Below the pieces are notes generated by a model. The model saw nothing but the letters and a program-made list of their open reading frames with translations. It searched no databases and had not been told where the DNA came from. Shown one piece after another: positions 7,329-17,431 of a stretch of 34,108 nucleotides of DNA. The stretch covers positions 1-34,108 of the forward strand of contig PFMD01000021.1 of the NCBI GenBank assembly GCA_002784945.1, read 5' to 3'. The first letter of the stretch is position 1, and each line of letters opens with the position of its first letter. Made by a program: the position numbers and the translations under genes. Source of the DNA: Candidatus Kerfeldbacteria bacterium CG_4_10_14_0_8_um_filter_42_10 (lineage in GTDB: Bacteria; Patescibacteriota; Patescibacteriia; UM-FILTER-42-10).

Positions 7329-9254
7329 CTATTGGCCCTCGTTTTTTGTTTCCTCTTCAACAATGTCCTTGAGAGATTCAATTCTCTCTAAATATCCTTT
7401 AATTAATTCAATGCGTGGTTCATCGGCAAAGACCTTATTAATACTTGCTTCATTAAAAAGATTAAATGGAATATCCAGTATTGCTAAGGCCTCTTGATAT
7501 TTTCCTTGACGATAAAGTATGTATCCTAAAAGCTGGTAATAATAAGGATTGTTATCAGGATTATATTCAATCGCGGTTCTTAATTCCTTTTCCGCTGATT
7601 CAATCTCCTGATCGCTTCCGGAACTAACAAAATTAAGGGTATAGCCTAAAAACTGATGGCGTTCGCTGTTTTGAGAATCAAGCGCCGCCGCCTTTTGGGC
7701 ATATTTAACGCTTAAATATTGATTTTCTTCCCGCTCTCCTTGATGGTCCAATATCTTCAGTTGATAACTATCCGAAAGACTTCGATACAAATCAGCATTC
7801 CAAGGATCTAGTTTAACTGCATTTTTTATAATAATAAGCCCCTCTTCTTTAAAAGGCAAATCTTCTTGCAGTTTTTTTGCCTGTTCGTACCAAAGGTCAG
7901 TTAGGGCCGAAACTACAATAACATAGCCGAGTAATCCAAATATTATTAATCCAAAAATCGGTTGAATTTTAGAAACTTTTTTGTTTTGATCAAATGATTC
8001 GGATGTTGGGTCTTGCGCCGATTCTGTGATAATTTTCTTTAAGGCAAAGAGCAATCCTGCTTCAATAAAAAACACAAGCAGAAGCGCAGGCACTTCCCAA
8101 TCTAAATCGAAAAGACTATGCAAAAAAGAAGCGGTCAAACTTCCGGTTAAGCCAATGGCAATGGGAAAAACCAAGCGATCATCTATTTTGATAGCTTTAT
8201 TGATCACGGCAAGCCCATTCTTAAACAAAATGAATAGAAAAAACAGAAAGGGGATTGTTCCTAGAAGACCAACCTCTGCTAATAAAAGTAAAACAAAGTT
8301 ATGAGGAGAAACCGACCAAGACCAAATATTCTGCTGAAAATGAGTATAGAGAGTTTCAAAATTGCCTAAACCTACGCCTAACCAAGGATAATGTTTCGAT
8401 ATTTCTAGGCTGGTTTTCCAGTAATCGAGCCGGTTTTGAATACCGAGCGTTTGAACGGCGCTGGCTTCTTTGAGACTGGCCTCAGTGCTGATTGGAACAA
8501 AAATCGTATGGAGTTTCGGGAATGAAATAACTATAAGAATAACAATAAAAAAGAAAACAGCGAGACGAATTCCCAACTGCTTTTTTGGTAATTTTCTAAG
8601 AAACCAAATTATCACCAGAAATACAATTAAAAAAGAAAGCCAGCTGGCTTGGGAAAAAGTAAAATAAAGATTGACAGTCAGTAGGATAGTAGTTAGGCCG
8701 AAAAAATATTTTTCCCGCTTTTTTGTCGTGGTAAGGTAAAGCGTCAGGATCAAAGGTAAAAACAGTAAAATGAATCCACCAAAAATATTCCGCCAGCCGA
8801 AGAAAGAGGCGACTCCTAGAGTAATATTTTGTAATTGAAAGAAATTGATTAATCCGTAAATCGAAGCAACTAAAGCGGTTAGTGACAGCGTTATTGTTAA
8901 ATTGTTTAATTGCTTTATTGTTCTTATAGCTTGAGTAACAATCCAAAAAGCAATGACAAAAAGAAATATTTTTACAAATTCAATAACGCTATCATGCCAA
9001 TAAACAGAAAAAATTACTGACAACAAAGAAAAAAACAGAAAAAGCTTTAGAGAAAAAGGAAGCTCGCTCTCTTTTTTGGCTATACCAGCAATAAAGAATA
9101 AAAAAAGACAAAGAACAGCCACTTCCATTATTGCTAATACCCAAACGGTGCGGCTGGACCAGCCCAGAAGGGAAGAAATAATAAGTAGTGCCGTTCCTAT
9201 TAATATCACCAATCCATATTTATTTTCCTTATTGTTTTCGATTTGATTATTCAT
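7329..9254 (-). CDS. O-antigen ligase with C-terminal TPR domain
   Basis: Multi-TM; YWKTSLEISKHYPWLGVGLGNFETLY...SPHNFVLLLLAEVGLLG; TPRs ...SERHQFLGYTLNF...NPYYYQLLGYILYRQGKYQEAL. Confidence 0.9.
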   Translation of the reverse strand: MNNQIENNKENKYGLVILIGTALLIISSLLGWSSRTVWVLAIMEVAVLCLFLFFIAGIAKKESELPFSLKLFLFFSLLSVIFSVYWHDSVIEFVKIFLFVIAFWIVTQAIRTIKQLNNLTITLSLTALVASIYGLINFFQLQNITLGVASFFGWRNIFGGFILLFLPLILTLYLTTTKKREKYFFGLTTILLTVNLYFTFSQASWLSFLIVFLVIIWFLRKLPKKQLGIRLAVFFFIVILIVISFPKLHTIFVPISTEASLKEASAVQTLGIQNRLDYWKTSLEISKHYPWLGVGLGNFETLYTHFQQNIWSWSVSPHNFVLLLLAEVGLLGTIPFLFFLFILFKNGLAVINKAIKIDDRLVFPIAIGLTGSLTASFLHSLFDLDWEVPALLLVFFIEAGLLFALKKIITESAQDPTSESFDQNKKVSKIQPIFGLIIFGLLGYVIVVSALTDLWYEQAKKLQEDLPFKEEGLIIIKNAVKLDPWNADLYRSLSDSYQLKILDHQGEREENQYLSVKYAQKAAALDSQNSERHQFLGYTLNFVSSGSDQEIESAEKELRTAIEYNPDNNPYYYQLLGYILYRQGKYQEALAILDIPFNLFNEASINKVFADEPRIELIKGYLERIESLKDIVEEETKNEGQ

Positions 9255-10359
9255 TATTTATTACCTTGTAATAAGCTTCCTTGGTATTTTTAGCAGTTTT
9301 CTCCCAAGAGAAATGCTCCAAAATATAGTTTTTTAATTTACCTGATCTCGGATCATTGTATGCTTTTAGCACTGCTTCTCGGATTGAGTTTGTGTCAGCG
9401 GGATTGCAGTACCAAGCCATATCTTTAAGATATTCTTTAGCATATCCTCGATCCGTACTTACTACATTACACCCGGCCAGCCCAGCCTCCAAACTGGCCA
9501 ATCCGCAGGTTTCAAACCAGCTGGCCAAAACGTGCACTTTGGCCGCGGCATAAGCGGATTTTAATCCTTCTTTTTCCACATTTTCTAGCAACAGTATCTT
9601 ATTGTTTTTTGCCGCCACTTTTTTTATTAATTGAAAATATCGCCGATGATTTTTTTGCGGTTTACCGATCAAAACTAAGGTTAATTCCGTACTTTCCAGC
9701 GCCTTGATCAGGTTTAGGTGATTTTTGATGCTGGCAAAATTAGCGACGCAAAGCACGAAATTCTCCAACTGGTATTTGTTTACAAATACATCCGGCTTCG
9801 CATCAGAAAAATCCATTTCCACTCCATTGGGAACTACTTGATAGCTGTTTTTTATTCCAAAATCTTCCTCCATTTTTCTCATTTCCATTTCTGAATTGGG
9901 CAATAGAAGATTGACCGAGTTAAGAATTTCTTTTTGTTGCTGGGTAAACCCTATCTTTAATTGATTCACAAACGGTTTCCATTGCTTATTATCGAAAAAA
10001 TTTCGTAAGAAGGTTTTTGTTATCTCTTTAGAATTTTTATTTTTGGCTATTCTCATAAAATACTTTTGCGCGCCATACCTTCCTTTTTCATCCCATTCGT
10101 CGAAATTCTGATAGATAGGAGTGAGAATAACCGGCTTACTCTGCTTTTTAGCATCAAGATATTGTAAGTAAGTTTCCTGGGGCCGGGTTATATTGAATAA
10201 GTGCACTAAATCGTAATTTTTAAGGTCTTCTTCTAATTTCGTAGAAATGTCTAGACTTATTCCGAGCTTTTTTAAATACTCCGAAGTTTTTAAAATTTGA
10301 GTCGTATCGCCGCCCGGCTTTCTTAATAAGTCCGTTCTACTTTTTAAAAGAATTTTCAT
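9247..10359 (-). CDS. Glycosyltransferase (GT4-like)
   Basis: KILLKSRTDLLRKPGGDTTQ...; VPNGVEMDF; FVLCVANFASIKNHLNLIKAL; SWFETCGLASLEAGLAGCNVVSTDRGYAKEYL. Confidence 0.9.
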   Translation of the reverse strand: MKILLKSRTDLLRKPGGDTTQILKTSEYLKKLGISLDISTKLEEDLKNYDLVHLFNITRPQETYLQYLDAKKQSKPVILTPIYQNFDEWDEKGRYGAQKYFMRIAKNKNSKEITKTFLRNFFDNKQWKPFVNQLKIGFTQQQKEILNSVNLLLPNSEMEMRKMEEDFGIKNSYQVVPNGVEMDFSDAKPDVFVNKYQLENFVLCVANFASIKNHLNLIKALESTELTLVLIGKPQKNHRRYFQLIKKVAAKNNKILLLENVEKEGLKSAYAAAKVHVLASWFETCGLASLEAGLAGCNVVSTDRGYAKEYLKDMAWYCNPADTNSIREAVLKAYNDPRSGKLKNYILEHFSWEKTAKNTKEAYYKVINNE

Positions 10360-11284
10360 ATTGAGTGAATTTTTTCTGAGAAATTAGAGTTGTCAAAAGA
10401 ATAAAATAACTTTTGGCCTGGGTGAATAATCTGGGGGATAATATCCCGAAAACAGCTCCTATTATTGAATACAAAATACTTTTTATGATAAATAGCAGTT
10501 TTAATAACGGCGCTTGGGTGTTAGAATAATATTTTCGGAAAAAGTATATCAGGTTTTGATGGGAAAAAACAATCGCCGGGGTCTTATTAGGCGAGCTGGA
10601 ACGGTTAAAATGAGTAACTGCCTTTAAAGGCAGGTAAAAATTATCGTATCCTGCTTGTTTCACTTTATAACACAAATCAACATCTTCCACATACAAAAAA
10701 TATTTTTCATCGAAGCCGTCAATCTTTGCGAATAGATTTTTATTTATCAAAAGGCACGATCCTGATAGCCAATCGGATTTTTGCTGTTGCTGGTAAAAAT
10801 CATTTTTCAAAACTCGATAAAACAATTTGGAGCTGCCTTTAAATATTCGATCCAAATAAAATGACTCCGCCAGAAGGTTTAAAAAAGAAGGAAAGTTGCC
10901 GCAAAATTTTTGCCAAGAACCATCGCGATTTGCTATTTTAAATCCAATGGCACCTCTATTTTTTAAATCGTTAACATCATTCCGCAATTTATCTAAAAAA
11001 CCGTCAGTCATTTCCGTATCGCTGTTTAAAAATAATAAATATTCACCCTGCGCTATTTTTGCCCCCTGGTTATTGGCCTGTCCGAAGCCAGCGTTGGAAT
11101 TATTGGCAATCAATTTTATATTCCGAAAGTCCGTCTCGATCATTTCAACGCTCCCGTCTTGTGAACCGTTATCGATCACTATTATTTCTATATTGCCATT
11201 TTCTCCGTTTTTTCTAATAGACCCTAAACAATTCTTTAGGAGATTTTTCGTGTTGTAATTGACAATGATGATTGAGAGAAACAT
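10337..11284 (-). CDS. Glycosyltransferase family 2 (rhamnosyltransferase-like)
   Basis: MFLSIIIVNYNTKNLLKNCLGSI...VIDNGSQDGSVEMI...LFLNSDTEM...WLSGSCLLINKNLFAKIDGFDEKYFLYVEDVDLCYK. Confidence 0.93.
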   Translation of the reverse strand: MFLSIIIVNYNTKNLLKNCLGSIRKNGENGNIEIIVIDNGSQDGSVEMIETDFRNIKLIANNSNAGFGQANNQGAKIAQGEYLLFLNSDTEMTDGFLDKLRNDVNDLKNRGAIGFKIANRDGSWQKFCGNFPSFLNLLAESFYLDRIFKGSSKLFYRVLKNDFYQQQQKSDWLSGSCLLINKNLFAKIDGFDEKYFLYVEDVDLCYKVKQAGYDNFYLPLKAVTHFNRSSSPNKTPAIVFSHQNLIYFFRKYYSNTQAPLLKLLFIIKSILYSIIGAVFGILSPRLFTQAKSYFILLTTLISQKKFTQYENSFKK

Positions 11285-11302
11285 GGAAAAATATTAGCGA
11301 AT

Positions 11303-12130
11303 TTATTTTACGTGTTTTTTGTTTATGGTGACGCCGATAATCCCTGCGGTAATTCCAAGATCCCAGATGATTTTGAATAAAATAAATTGGATTATTCTGT
11401 ATTTAATTCCCTTAATGATGCCGATAATAACAGAAACAGGCAAGGAATATTTTATGATCCGCAACAGAGTTTTTACTGGGGTCAAAAGATTTCCTCTTCC
11501 GACCCAGCGAGCGTTTAAAAATGCTTCTTTTATGGTATCCGGATTATAGTGATAAGAAACAGCACCCTCAACGGCTAAAGACTTTATTTTTAATTTAGGA
11601 TAGACTGTTTTATCTTCTCCCCAACCAATATTATCGAACCCGCCCACTTTTAATAGGGTCTTTTTCAAAATAGCATTATAAGTAACGAATTCATCGGGGA
11701 AATCTTTTGGTACTTTTCTATGGAATCCCAAATTTAAATTAATGTTATAACACCTTGACCAGACATTTTCCGGATTAGCCACATACATTTCTTTAGAAAA
11801 AGTTCCTATGGCCTTACCCTCATTAATCGGTTTTACCAACTCATCAATGTAATTTCTATCGAAACGGATATCACTATCAGCAAAAACCAAAATCTCGCCT
11901 GTGGATTTGCGCAAACCGTGGTTTTTAACCGCGGCTAAACCTTGATGGGGCTGGTGCAGGTAGGCAACGGGATATTTTTTGATAATTTCCCCGGATTTGT
12001 CAGTGGAACCATCATCAATAGCTAGAATTTCTAAATTAGGATATGTCTGTTGTAGTAGAGACTGAATGCATTCATCCAGATATTTTTCTTCGTTATAAAT
12101 AGCCAGGATAATTGATACCTTTTTACTCAT
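11303..12130 (-). CDS. Glycosyltransferase family 2
   Basis: KVSIILAIYNEEKYLDECIQSLLQQTYPNLEILAIDDGSTDKSGEII...ADSDIRFD. Confidence 0.93.
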   Translation of the reverse strand: MSKKVSIILAIYNEEKYLDECIQSLLQQTYPNLEILAIDDGSTDKSGEIIKKYPVAYLHQPHQGLAAVKNHGLRKSTGEILVFADSDIRFDRNYIDELVKPINEGKAIGTFSKEMYVANPENVWSRCYNINLNLGFHRKVPKDFPDEFVTYNAILKKTLLKVGGFDNIGWGEDKTVYPKLKIKSLAVEGAVSYHYNPDTIKEAFLNARWVGRGNLLTPVKTLLRIIKYSLPVSVIIGIIKGIKYRIIQFILFKIIWDLGITAGIIGVTINKKHVK

Positions 12131-12907
12131 TCAAACGGCTTTAAATCTATTAAATAGGCTGAAAGAAAATTTACTCAAAGTTGTCCAATTTTTATGGAGA
12201 TAGCTGATATTTTTGAGAGTCGCCCGATATTTATGGCAATTTCTCATCCAGGCATCCACTCTTTTTTCAAAAAGATTATCAGCGTATTTAGGATATCTTT
12301 CAGAAGAGGGGTGATTGTGATTATAGATCTGTTTACTAAATTCCGAAAGCCGAATCATATAGCATTGATCCGAGAAACCCGGACCTAAATAATAGTAATC
12401 AAATTCTTTAATGGCCTCTTTTTTAGCTTCCCTATATTTTTGATTCCAACAAGGATTTACCACCACAATATCCCGGTTGTTTTGGAAAATTTCTAAAGCG
12501 GGAATTATCCAATTATATTTCTTTTCCATGACGGAATCGCCGGAAAAATGAACTAGAAAATCGCAATTTCTATACAAATAGATTTCCATCATTTCAGCAA
12601 TGCTATAATAATATCCCTTACCGAAACTAGATTTTTCTAAATTAAAATATTTTAGGACCTCGTTTTCATATTGTTTGACAATATGATATTCATCGATAAT
12701 TTTTTTATTCACTAATTCATCGGAAAGCTTTTTTATTGAGTCAACATCATTAACATTGTTTATCATTAAAACTTTTTTGGCAAAATCAAAATCATTCCTA
12801 TTTATAATTTCATTTATAAATTGTTTTTTTAGTAGAATTTTCCAGTCATTTTCCCAACATTTCGTAGAAAAAATCACTTTGGGGTTTTTGATATTTTCAG
12901 AAAACAT
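12131..12907 (-). CDS. Hypothetical protein, possible glycosyltransferase-like (GT-A fold) in the glycan cluster
   Basis: Intact 258-aa ORF between glycosyltransferase and methyltransferase genes; KVIFSTKCWENDW..., YRNCDFLVHFSGDSV. Confidence 0.6.
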   Translation of the reverse strand: MFSENIKNPKVIFSTKCWENDWKILLKKQFINEIINRNDFDFAKKVLMINNVNDVDSIKKLSDELVNKKIIDEYHIVKQYENEVLKYFNLEKSSFGKGYYYSIAEMMEIYLYRNCDFLVHFSGDSVMEKKYNWIIPALEIFQNNRDIVVVNPCWNQKYREAKKEAIKEFDYYYLGPGFSDQCYMIRLSEFSKQIYNHNHPSSERYPKYADNLFEKRVDAWMRNCHKYRATLKNISYLHKNWTTLSKFSFSLFNRFKAV

Positions 12908-12949
12908 TTTTTAAATCATAAATCGGCTAAGCAAGTATTTGTCCAGAAT

Positions 12950-13849
12950 TTAGTAATTTTCTAATTTTTTAGCAACCACTATCAAAGTTTCTCCTATTCC
13001 AGCCCTTTTTCCATACCAAGAGATAGGGGCATCAAGCAGTATTTTCTTTACAGGTTCTATTAGGGGTTTGACTTTATAATAAATCCTTTTCCAATTGCTA
13101 ACTTGTTCGTTTATTTTACCTTTAAATATATTCATCGGGCCATAAGTGATGCTGATAACTTTAAAACCGTTTTGTTCTAACATTTTAGTAATGGTTTGTT
13201 TATTGAAGTGATATAAGTGAGTGGGGGGTATAATACATTCCCAATCCAATATTGTTTGGTATATTTCGGCATTCTTGAGATTGGGTGTTGTCACAATCAA
13301 GATTCCATTCTCTTTTAGGCAAGGATAAATACTCTTCAAAAAAGAAGCTGGATCGGAAACGTGTTCAATTACCTCTGACGCAGTTACTGCCTCATAACTG
13401 TCAACTTTTATTTCAGGATCTTTTAAAGAAGTAAATATTTTTTTGTTCAATCGTTGTTCTGCTAATCTCCTGGCAAATTCTGAAATCTCAACGCCGTCTA
13501 TTTGCCAGCCTCTCTCCTCGGCTGCTTTTAATAGATAACCGACCGCACAGCCAATATCAAGCAATTTTCCCTTTTTTGGCGCGATTTTTTCTAATAAGTC
13601 TAATAGTAACCATTTAGATACGTCTTCATTTTCTAAATAGTTTGAGCTGCCTTTTCCTAAATTATAATCATCCTTAAAGTATTGTTCATTATAACTATTC
13701 TTAATCAATTCTTCCGATGGCTGGGGATTTACATAGACCAAGCCACAAGCGCAAGAAACAATTTGGTAAGAGTTTTTTTTACCTAAAATTTTGTACTTAT
13801 CCGATCCGCAAAGGTTACAGCGAACTTCTCTGAGATTACCATTTAGCAT
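12950..13849 (-). CDS. Class I SAM-dependent methyltransferase with N-terminal zinc-binding motif
   Basis: CNLCGSDKYKIL...CACGLVYVNPQP; LLDIGCAVGYLLKAAEERGWQIDGVEIS; EVIEHVSDPASFLKSI. Confidence 0.92.
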   Translation of the reverse strand: MLNGNLREVRCNLCGSDKYKILGKKNSYQIVSCACGLVYVNPQPSEELIKNSYNEQYFKDDYNLGKGSSNYLENEDVSKWLLLDLLEKIAPKKGKLLDIGCAVGYLLKAAEERGWQIDGVEISEFARRLAEQRLNKKIFTSLKDPEIKVDSYEAVTASEVIEHVSDPASFLKSIYPCLKENGILIVTTPNLKNAEIYQTILDWECIIPPTHLYHFNKQTITKMLEQNGFKVISITYGPMNIFKGKINEQVSNWKRIYYKVKPLIEPVKKILLDAPISWYGKRAGIGETLIVVAKKLENY

Positions 13850-13888
13850 GTTGATATTGGAATAAGATTATTAATACCAAATAGTCAT

Positions 13889-15337
13889 TCAATTGCTTTT
13901 GAAGCTTTTTAGTTTAATGATTTTTTTAATCAAAGAAACAAAAATATATTCCTTGGATAAAAACAGTAGAATTATATATAAGATGGCACTAAGTCCGATT
14001 GTGATTATGGCATTCAACCCCATGAACTTGAATAGCAAGATAATTAGCATAACTATTAATCCCAAAATTACCGGTTTAATCAGAATTCGGAATAAATCTA
14101 TTTTGAATTCCAGGTATTTTCTAATGAAAATAAAATAAGACAGAAATCTGATGAGTTCAGTCAGTAAAATAGATAAAGCTATTCCATAAATATTAAATAA
14201 GAGAATAAAAATGATGTTCAAAAATATTGAAAAAACAGTTATAGCAGAAAAAAGAAGAATGAATTTCTTCAAGAATTTTGAATTTATGATAGTCAAGCTT
14301 AAGGGCGAAGCAATAAATATAAAGAACATTACCCAGCCAAGTATTACCAGAATGGGAGCGGCTTCTAGATAATCTTTACCAAACAGCAATTCAATAATTG
14401 GTCGCGATAAAAGAGTAAAAACGATAGCTGTAGGAAAAGCAATAAGAAACAACGCTCTAGTAGCATATTGACAGCTGTTCTTGACGTTGACTTTTATTGC
14501 TTCAATGGATTGCCGGGCAATAGCGGGGAAAAAAGCAATAATTAAACTCGAAGGAATAAACAAAAAAGCCATTACTAATTTATTAGCGGCATTATATATT
14601 CCTACGGTTTCAATATCTTGAATTTTAGATAATATTATCACTCCGTTATAAAGATAGACGAAAGTAAGAATATTAATAATGGCAAAAGGCAAAGCATTCA
14701 CTAACAAATATTTCCAAAATTTCCAATCAATTTCCAGTTTTATTTTTAATAATAATTTATTTATCGCAAATAAATAGATAGCGGCTAATAGAAGATTAAG
14801 AATAATTATAGTCAGAAAAATAGACCGCAGATCGAATTTCAAATACAACATAATTACCGTGGTAAGGGGATTAATCATATTCTGAAGAACGAGAATTGAT
14901 GAAGAAATCTCCATTTTTTCTAAAGAAATTATTACGGCATTAAGAGTATTGATTAAAAAATTAGCAAATATAATTACTCCCAATATAGCGATAAGTTGAA
15001 AAATTTCCTCGGAGTAATTTAAAAATTTAGCCGTGAGAATTATTAGAAAATAAATGATAACAGTGATAAAAAAACGCAAAAACAAGGAATTTGATAAAAA
15101 TCTATTAAGAAGATTTTTATCTCTAGAAACGTCCCTAATAGTCAGATTCTCTAAACCGACATCCGAAATACCGCTAAAAAGCATAACCACGCTGAAAACC
15201 AAGGTGTAAGCACCAAACCCTTCGGTTCCCAGTAGTCTGGCAATAATCGGAACAGATACAAGCGATATTATTTTATTGAGTGATTGCCCGCCCGTTACGA
15301 AAAAACTGTTCTTAATAATCCTTTGTCCTTGATCCAT
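13889..15337 (-). CDS. Wzx-like polysaccharide flippase
   Basis: IIKNSFFVTGGQSLNKIISLVSVPIIARLLGTEGFGAYTLVFSVVMLFSGISDVGLENLTIRDVSR; many TM helices. Confidence 0.9.
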   Translation of the reverse strand: MDQGQRIIKNSFFVTGGQSLNKIISLVSVPIIARLLGTEGFGAYTLVFSVVMLFSGISDVGLENLTIRDVSRDKNLLNRFLSNSLFLRFFITVIIYFLIILTAKFLNYSEEIFQLIAILGVIIFANFLINTLNAVIISLEKMEISSSILVLQNMINPLTTVIMLYLKFDLRSIFLTIIILNLLLAAIYLFAINKLLLKIKLEIDWKFWKYLLVNALPFAIINILTFVYLYNGVIILSKIQDIETVGIYNAANKLVMAFLFIPSSLIIAFFPAIARQSIEAIKVNVKNSCQYATRALFLIAFPTAIVFTLLSRPIIELLFGKDYLEAAPILVILGWVMFFIFIASPLSLTIINSKFLKKFILLFSAITVFSIFLNIIFILLFNIYGIALSILLTELIRFLSYFIFIRKYLEFKIDLFRILIKPVILGLIVMLIILLFKFMGLNAIITIGLSAILYIILLFLSKEYIFVSLIKKIIKLKSFKSN

Positions 15338-15444
15338 TTATTAAGTTTACGCTTTAGTAAAATTATGGTATTATTATATCAAATAATAGGCTCTAGACAT
15401 AGTGAAATGGTTTTGTAACCATTTCAGCGAAATCACGAAAATTC

Positions 15445-16116
15445 ATGCTCTCCATCCAATTTATTATCAAGAGGTTAATTGACTTAATCATCGCTGTGCT
15501 GCTTTTCGTACCGGCGATGCTTTTTAGTATTGCCGTGGGAATTCTCATTAAAATAGATTCCCGCGGTCCAATAATCTTTAAGCAAAAAAGATTGGGAAGA
15601 AACAACCAGGCTTTTTCCATGTACAAATTTCGCACGATGCACCAGAATGCTGCTCAAAAAAGAACTGATTTACAATCCCAAAACGAAGCGAACGGTTTTC
15701 TTTTTAAAATGAGGTTTGATCCTCGGGAAACCGCATTTGGCCGCCGGCTTAGAAATACCGGGCTAGATGAATTGCCGCAGCTGCTAAACGTTTTGAAAGG
15801 AGAAATGAGCCTAGTGGGGCCAAGGCCATTGCCGGAAGAAGACGTCAAGTTAGAAGAATTAAAAAGGAATCCGGAACTTTATCATCAGTGGCAGATTCGC
15901 AAATCAGTTCGGCCGGGCATTACCGGTTTATGGCAAATGAGTTCGGACAACCATTCTTTTTCTGAAATGTTGAGGATAGATGAATATTATGTAGAGAAAT
16001 ATTCCATTTGGAAAGACGCAAAAATTATTACCGGCACTTTGGCAAGATTACTAAGAATATTTTCCTTAAGATCTTTCAAGCAAAATAAAATTGCGTCTGA
16101 CGAAGATTCTAGTTAA
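15445..16116 (+). CDS. Undecaprenyl-phosphate sugar phosphotransferase (WcaJ/WbaP C-terminal family)
   Basis: IKRLIDLIIAVLLFVPAMLF...DSRGPIIFKQKRLGRNNQAFSMYKFRTM...LRNTGLDELPQLLNVLKGEMSLVGPRPLP...RPGITGLWQM. Confidence 0.93.
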   Translation: MLSIQFIIKRLIDLIIAVLLFVPAMLFSIAVGILIKIDSRGPIIFKQKRLGRNNQAFSMYKFRTMHQNAAQKRTDLQSQNEANGFLFKMRFDPRETAFGRRLRNTGLDELPQLLNVLKGEMSLVGPRPLPEEDVKLEELKRNPELYHQWQIRKSVRPGITGLWQMSSDNHSFSEMLRIDEYYVEKYSIWKDAKIITGTLARLLRIFSLRSFKQNKIASDEDSS

Positions 16117-16134
16117 GCGATCATGGATATCGGC

Positions 16135-16640
16135 GATCACGGCGATAGACGACTATGCGATCAGCGATCATGGCGATCTTAACGATCGATTATCATTAAG
16201 TCATTTTAAACCAAAATAAATGGCTCAAAAATTCTATGATTTGACAATTTGGAAAGAAGGGCACGCTCTTTTAATGGAAATATATAAAGTAACAGCCGAA
16301 TTTCCTAAAGAAGAACAATATTCACTGATTGATCAGATTAGAAGGTCGGCTAATTCGGTTATTGCCAATATTGCCGAAGCGCACGGTCGTTATTACTTTG
16401 CCGATAAAATTAGAACTCTCTATAATTCCCGAGCAGAAGTAGAAGAAACACAAAGCCATTTAAGAGTTGCGCTCGGTTTAAAATACCTCACCAAGAAAAA
16501 TTTTCAAATCTTGGATAAAAGATACGAAAATCTTTGCAAAAGTATCAACAATTTTATAAACTCTCTTTATCAACAGAAGAAGTAAGGAGATTTTAATAGC
16601 CACTCAACAATTTAATATTCAATCTCGGATCGCCGTGATC
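16135..16640. mobile_element. Putative TIR-bounded element carrying a four-helix-bundle (IVS-like) gene
   Basis: 12-bp perfect terminal inverted repeat gatcacggcgat (16135-16146) / atcgccgtgatc (16629-16640); a related internally deleted copy lies at 19080-19275. Confidence 0.6.
16220..16585 (+). CDS. Four helix bundle protein (23S rRNA-intervening-sequence protein family)
   Basis: FYDLTIWKEGHALLMEIYKVTAEFPKEEQYSLIDQIRRSANSVIANIAEAHGRYYFADKIRTLYNSRAEVEETQSHLRVALGLKYL. Confidence 0.92.
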   Translation: MAQKFYDLTIWKEGHALLMEIYKVTAEFPKEEQYSLIDQIRRSANSVIANIAEAHGRYYFADKIRTLYNSRAEVEETQSHLRVALGLKYLTKKNFQILDKRYENLCKSINNFINSLYQQKK

Positions 16641-16687
16641 TCTTGATCTCCGTATTATCCCAAGCACCTAACCTAAAATATAGATAA

Positions 16688-17422
16688 ATGTTTGTAATTA
16701 TAACTATCGTCGGGCTTATTATCGGCAGTTTTCTTAACGCGATAATTTATCGCCTGCATAAAGGAATAAGCTTTTTGAAGGGACGTTCTTTTTGTCCGCA
16801 TTGCCGACATACTCTTTCGGCGCAAGACCTTATTCCCTTATTTAGTTTTATTATCCAAAAGGGCCGGTGCCGTTATTGCCGCAAAAAAATTTCTTGGCAA
16901 TACCCGTTGGTGGAGCTAGCCGCCGCTTTAGTGTTAATAGTGCTCTATTTTAATTTTGGATTATCGTTGGAATTTTTTATTTACTCTCTTTATTCCCTTT
17001 TTCTGATTGTTATTTTTGTATATGATCTGAAGTATTATTTAGTACTGGACCAAGTGGCTATTCCCGCAATTTTACTGGGGTTTACTGGCTCTTTGATTCT
17101 GGAAATGTCACTGACTAAACTGTTGATTGGTGGTATAATAGGGCTAGGTTTCTTTTTAATTCAATTTATAATATCAAGAGGAAAATGGATTGGCGGAGGA
17201 GACTTGCGGCTCGGTTTAATGTGCGGTTTCATGGTCGGCTGGCCCAAAATTGTTCCGCTTGTCTTTATCACTTACATCAGCGGAGCAGTCGTGGCGATTG
17301 GGCTGATGATTATAAAGAAAAAGAAGTGGCAGGATATGGTGCCTCTGGGAATATTTCTTTCTTTTGCAACTTTAATTGTTTTGCTCTTTGGAGAAGAAAT
17401 AATCCGGTTCTATCTTCTTTAA
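16688..17422 (+). CDS. pilD: Prepilin peptidase (A24 family)
   Basis: IGSFLNAIIYRLHKGISFLKGRSFCPHCRHTLSAQDLIPLFSFIIQKGRCRYCRKKISWQYPLVE; GGGDLRLGLMCGF. Confidence 0.93.
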   Translation: MFVIITIVGLIIGSFLNAIIYRLHKGISFLKGRSFCPHCRHTLSAQDLIPLFSFIIQKGRCRYCRKKISWQYPLVELAAALVLIVLYFNFGLSLEFFIYSLYSLFLIVIFVYDLKYYLVLDQVAIPAILLGFTGSLILEMSLTKLLIGGIIGLGFFLIQFIISRGKWIGGGDLRLGLMCGFMVGWPKIVPLVFITYISGAVVAIGLMIIKKKKWQDMVPLGIFLSFATLIVLLFGEEIIRFYLL

Positions 17423-17431
17423 TGAAAGGTA

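Noticed and set aside
8026-8667. Plus-strand ORFs opposite the 641-aa ligase
   Set aside because: Antisense to a clear multi-TM coding sequence with no recognisable domains.
16220-16585. Diversity-generating retroelement accessory (Avd-like four-helix bundle)
   Set aside because: No reverse transcriptase or template/variable repeat pair in the window; the sequence fits the IVS/four-helix-bundle family.
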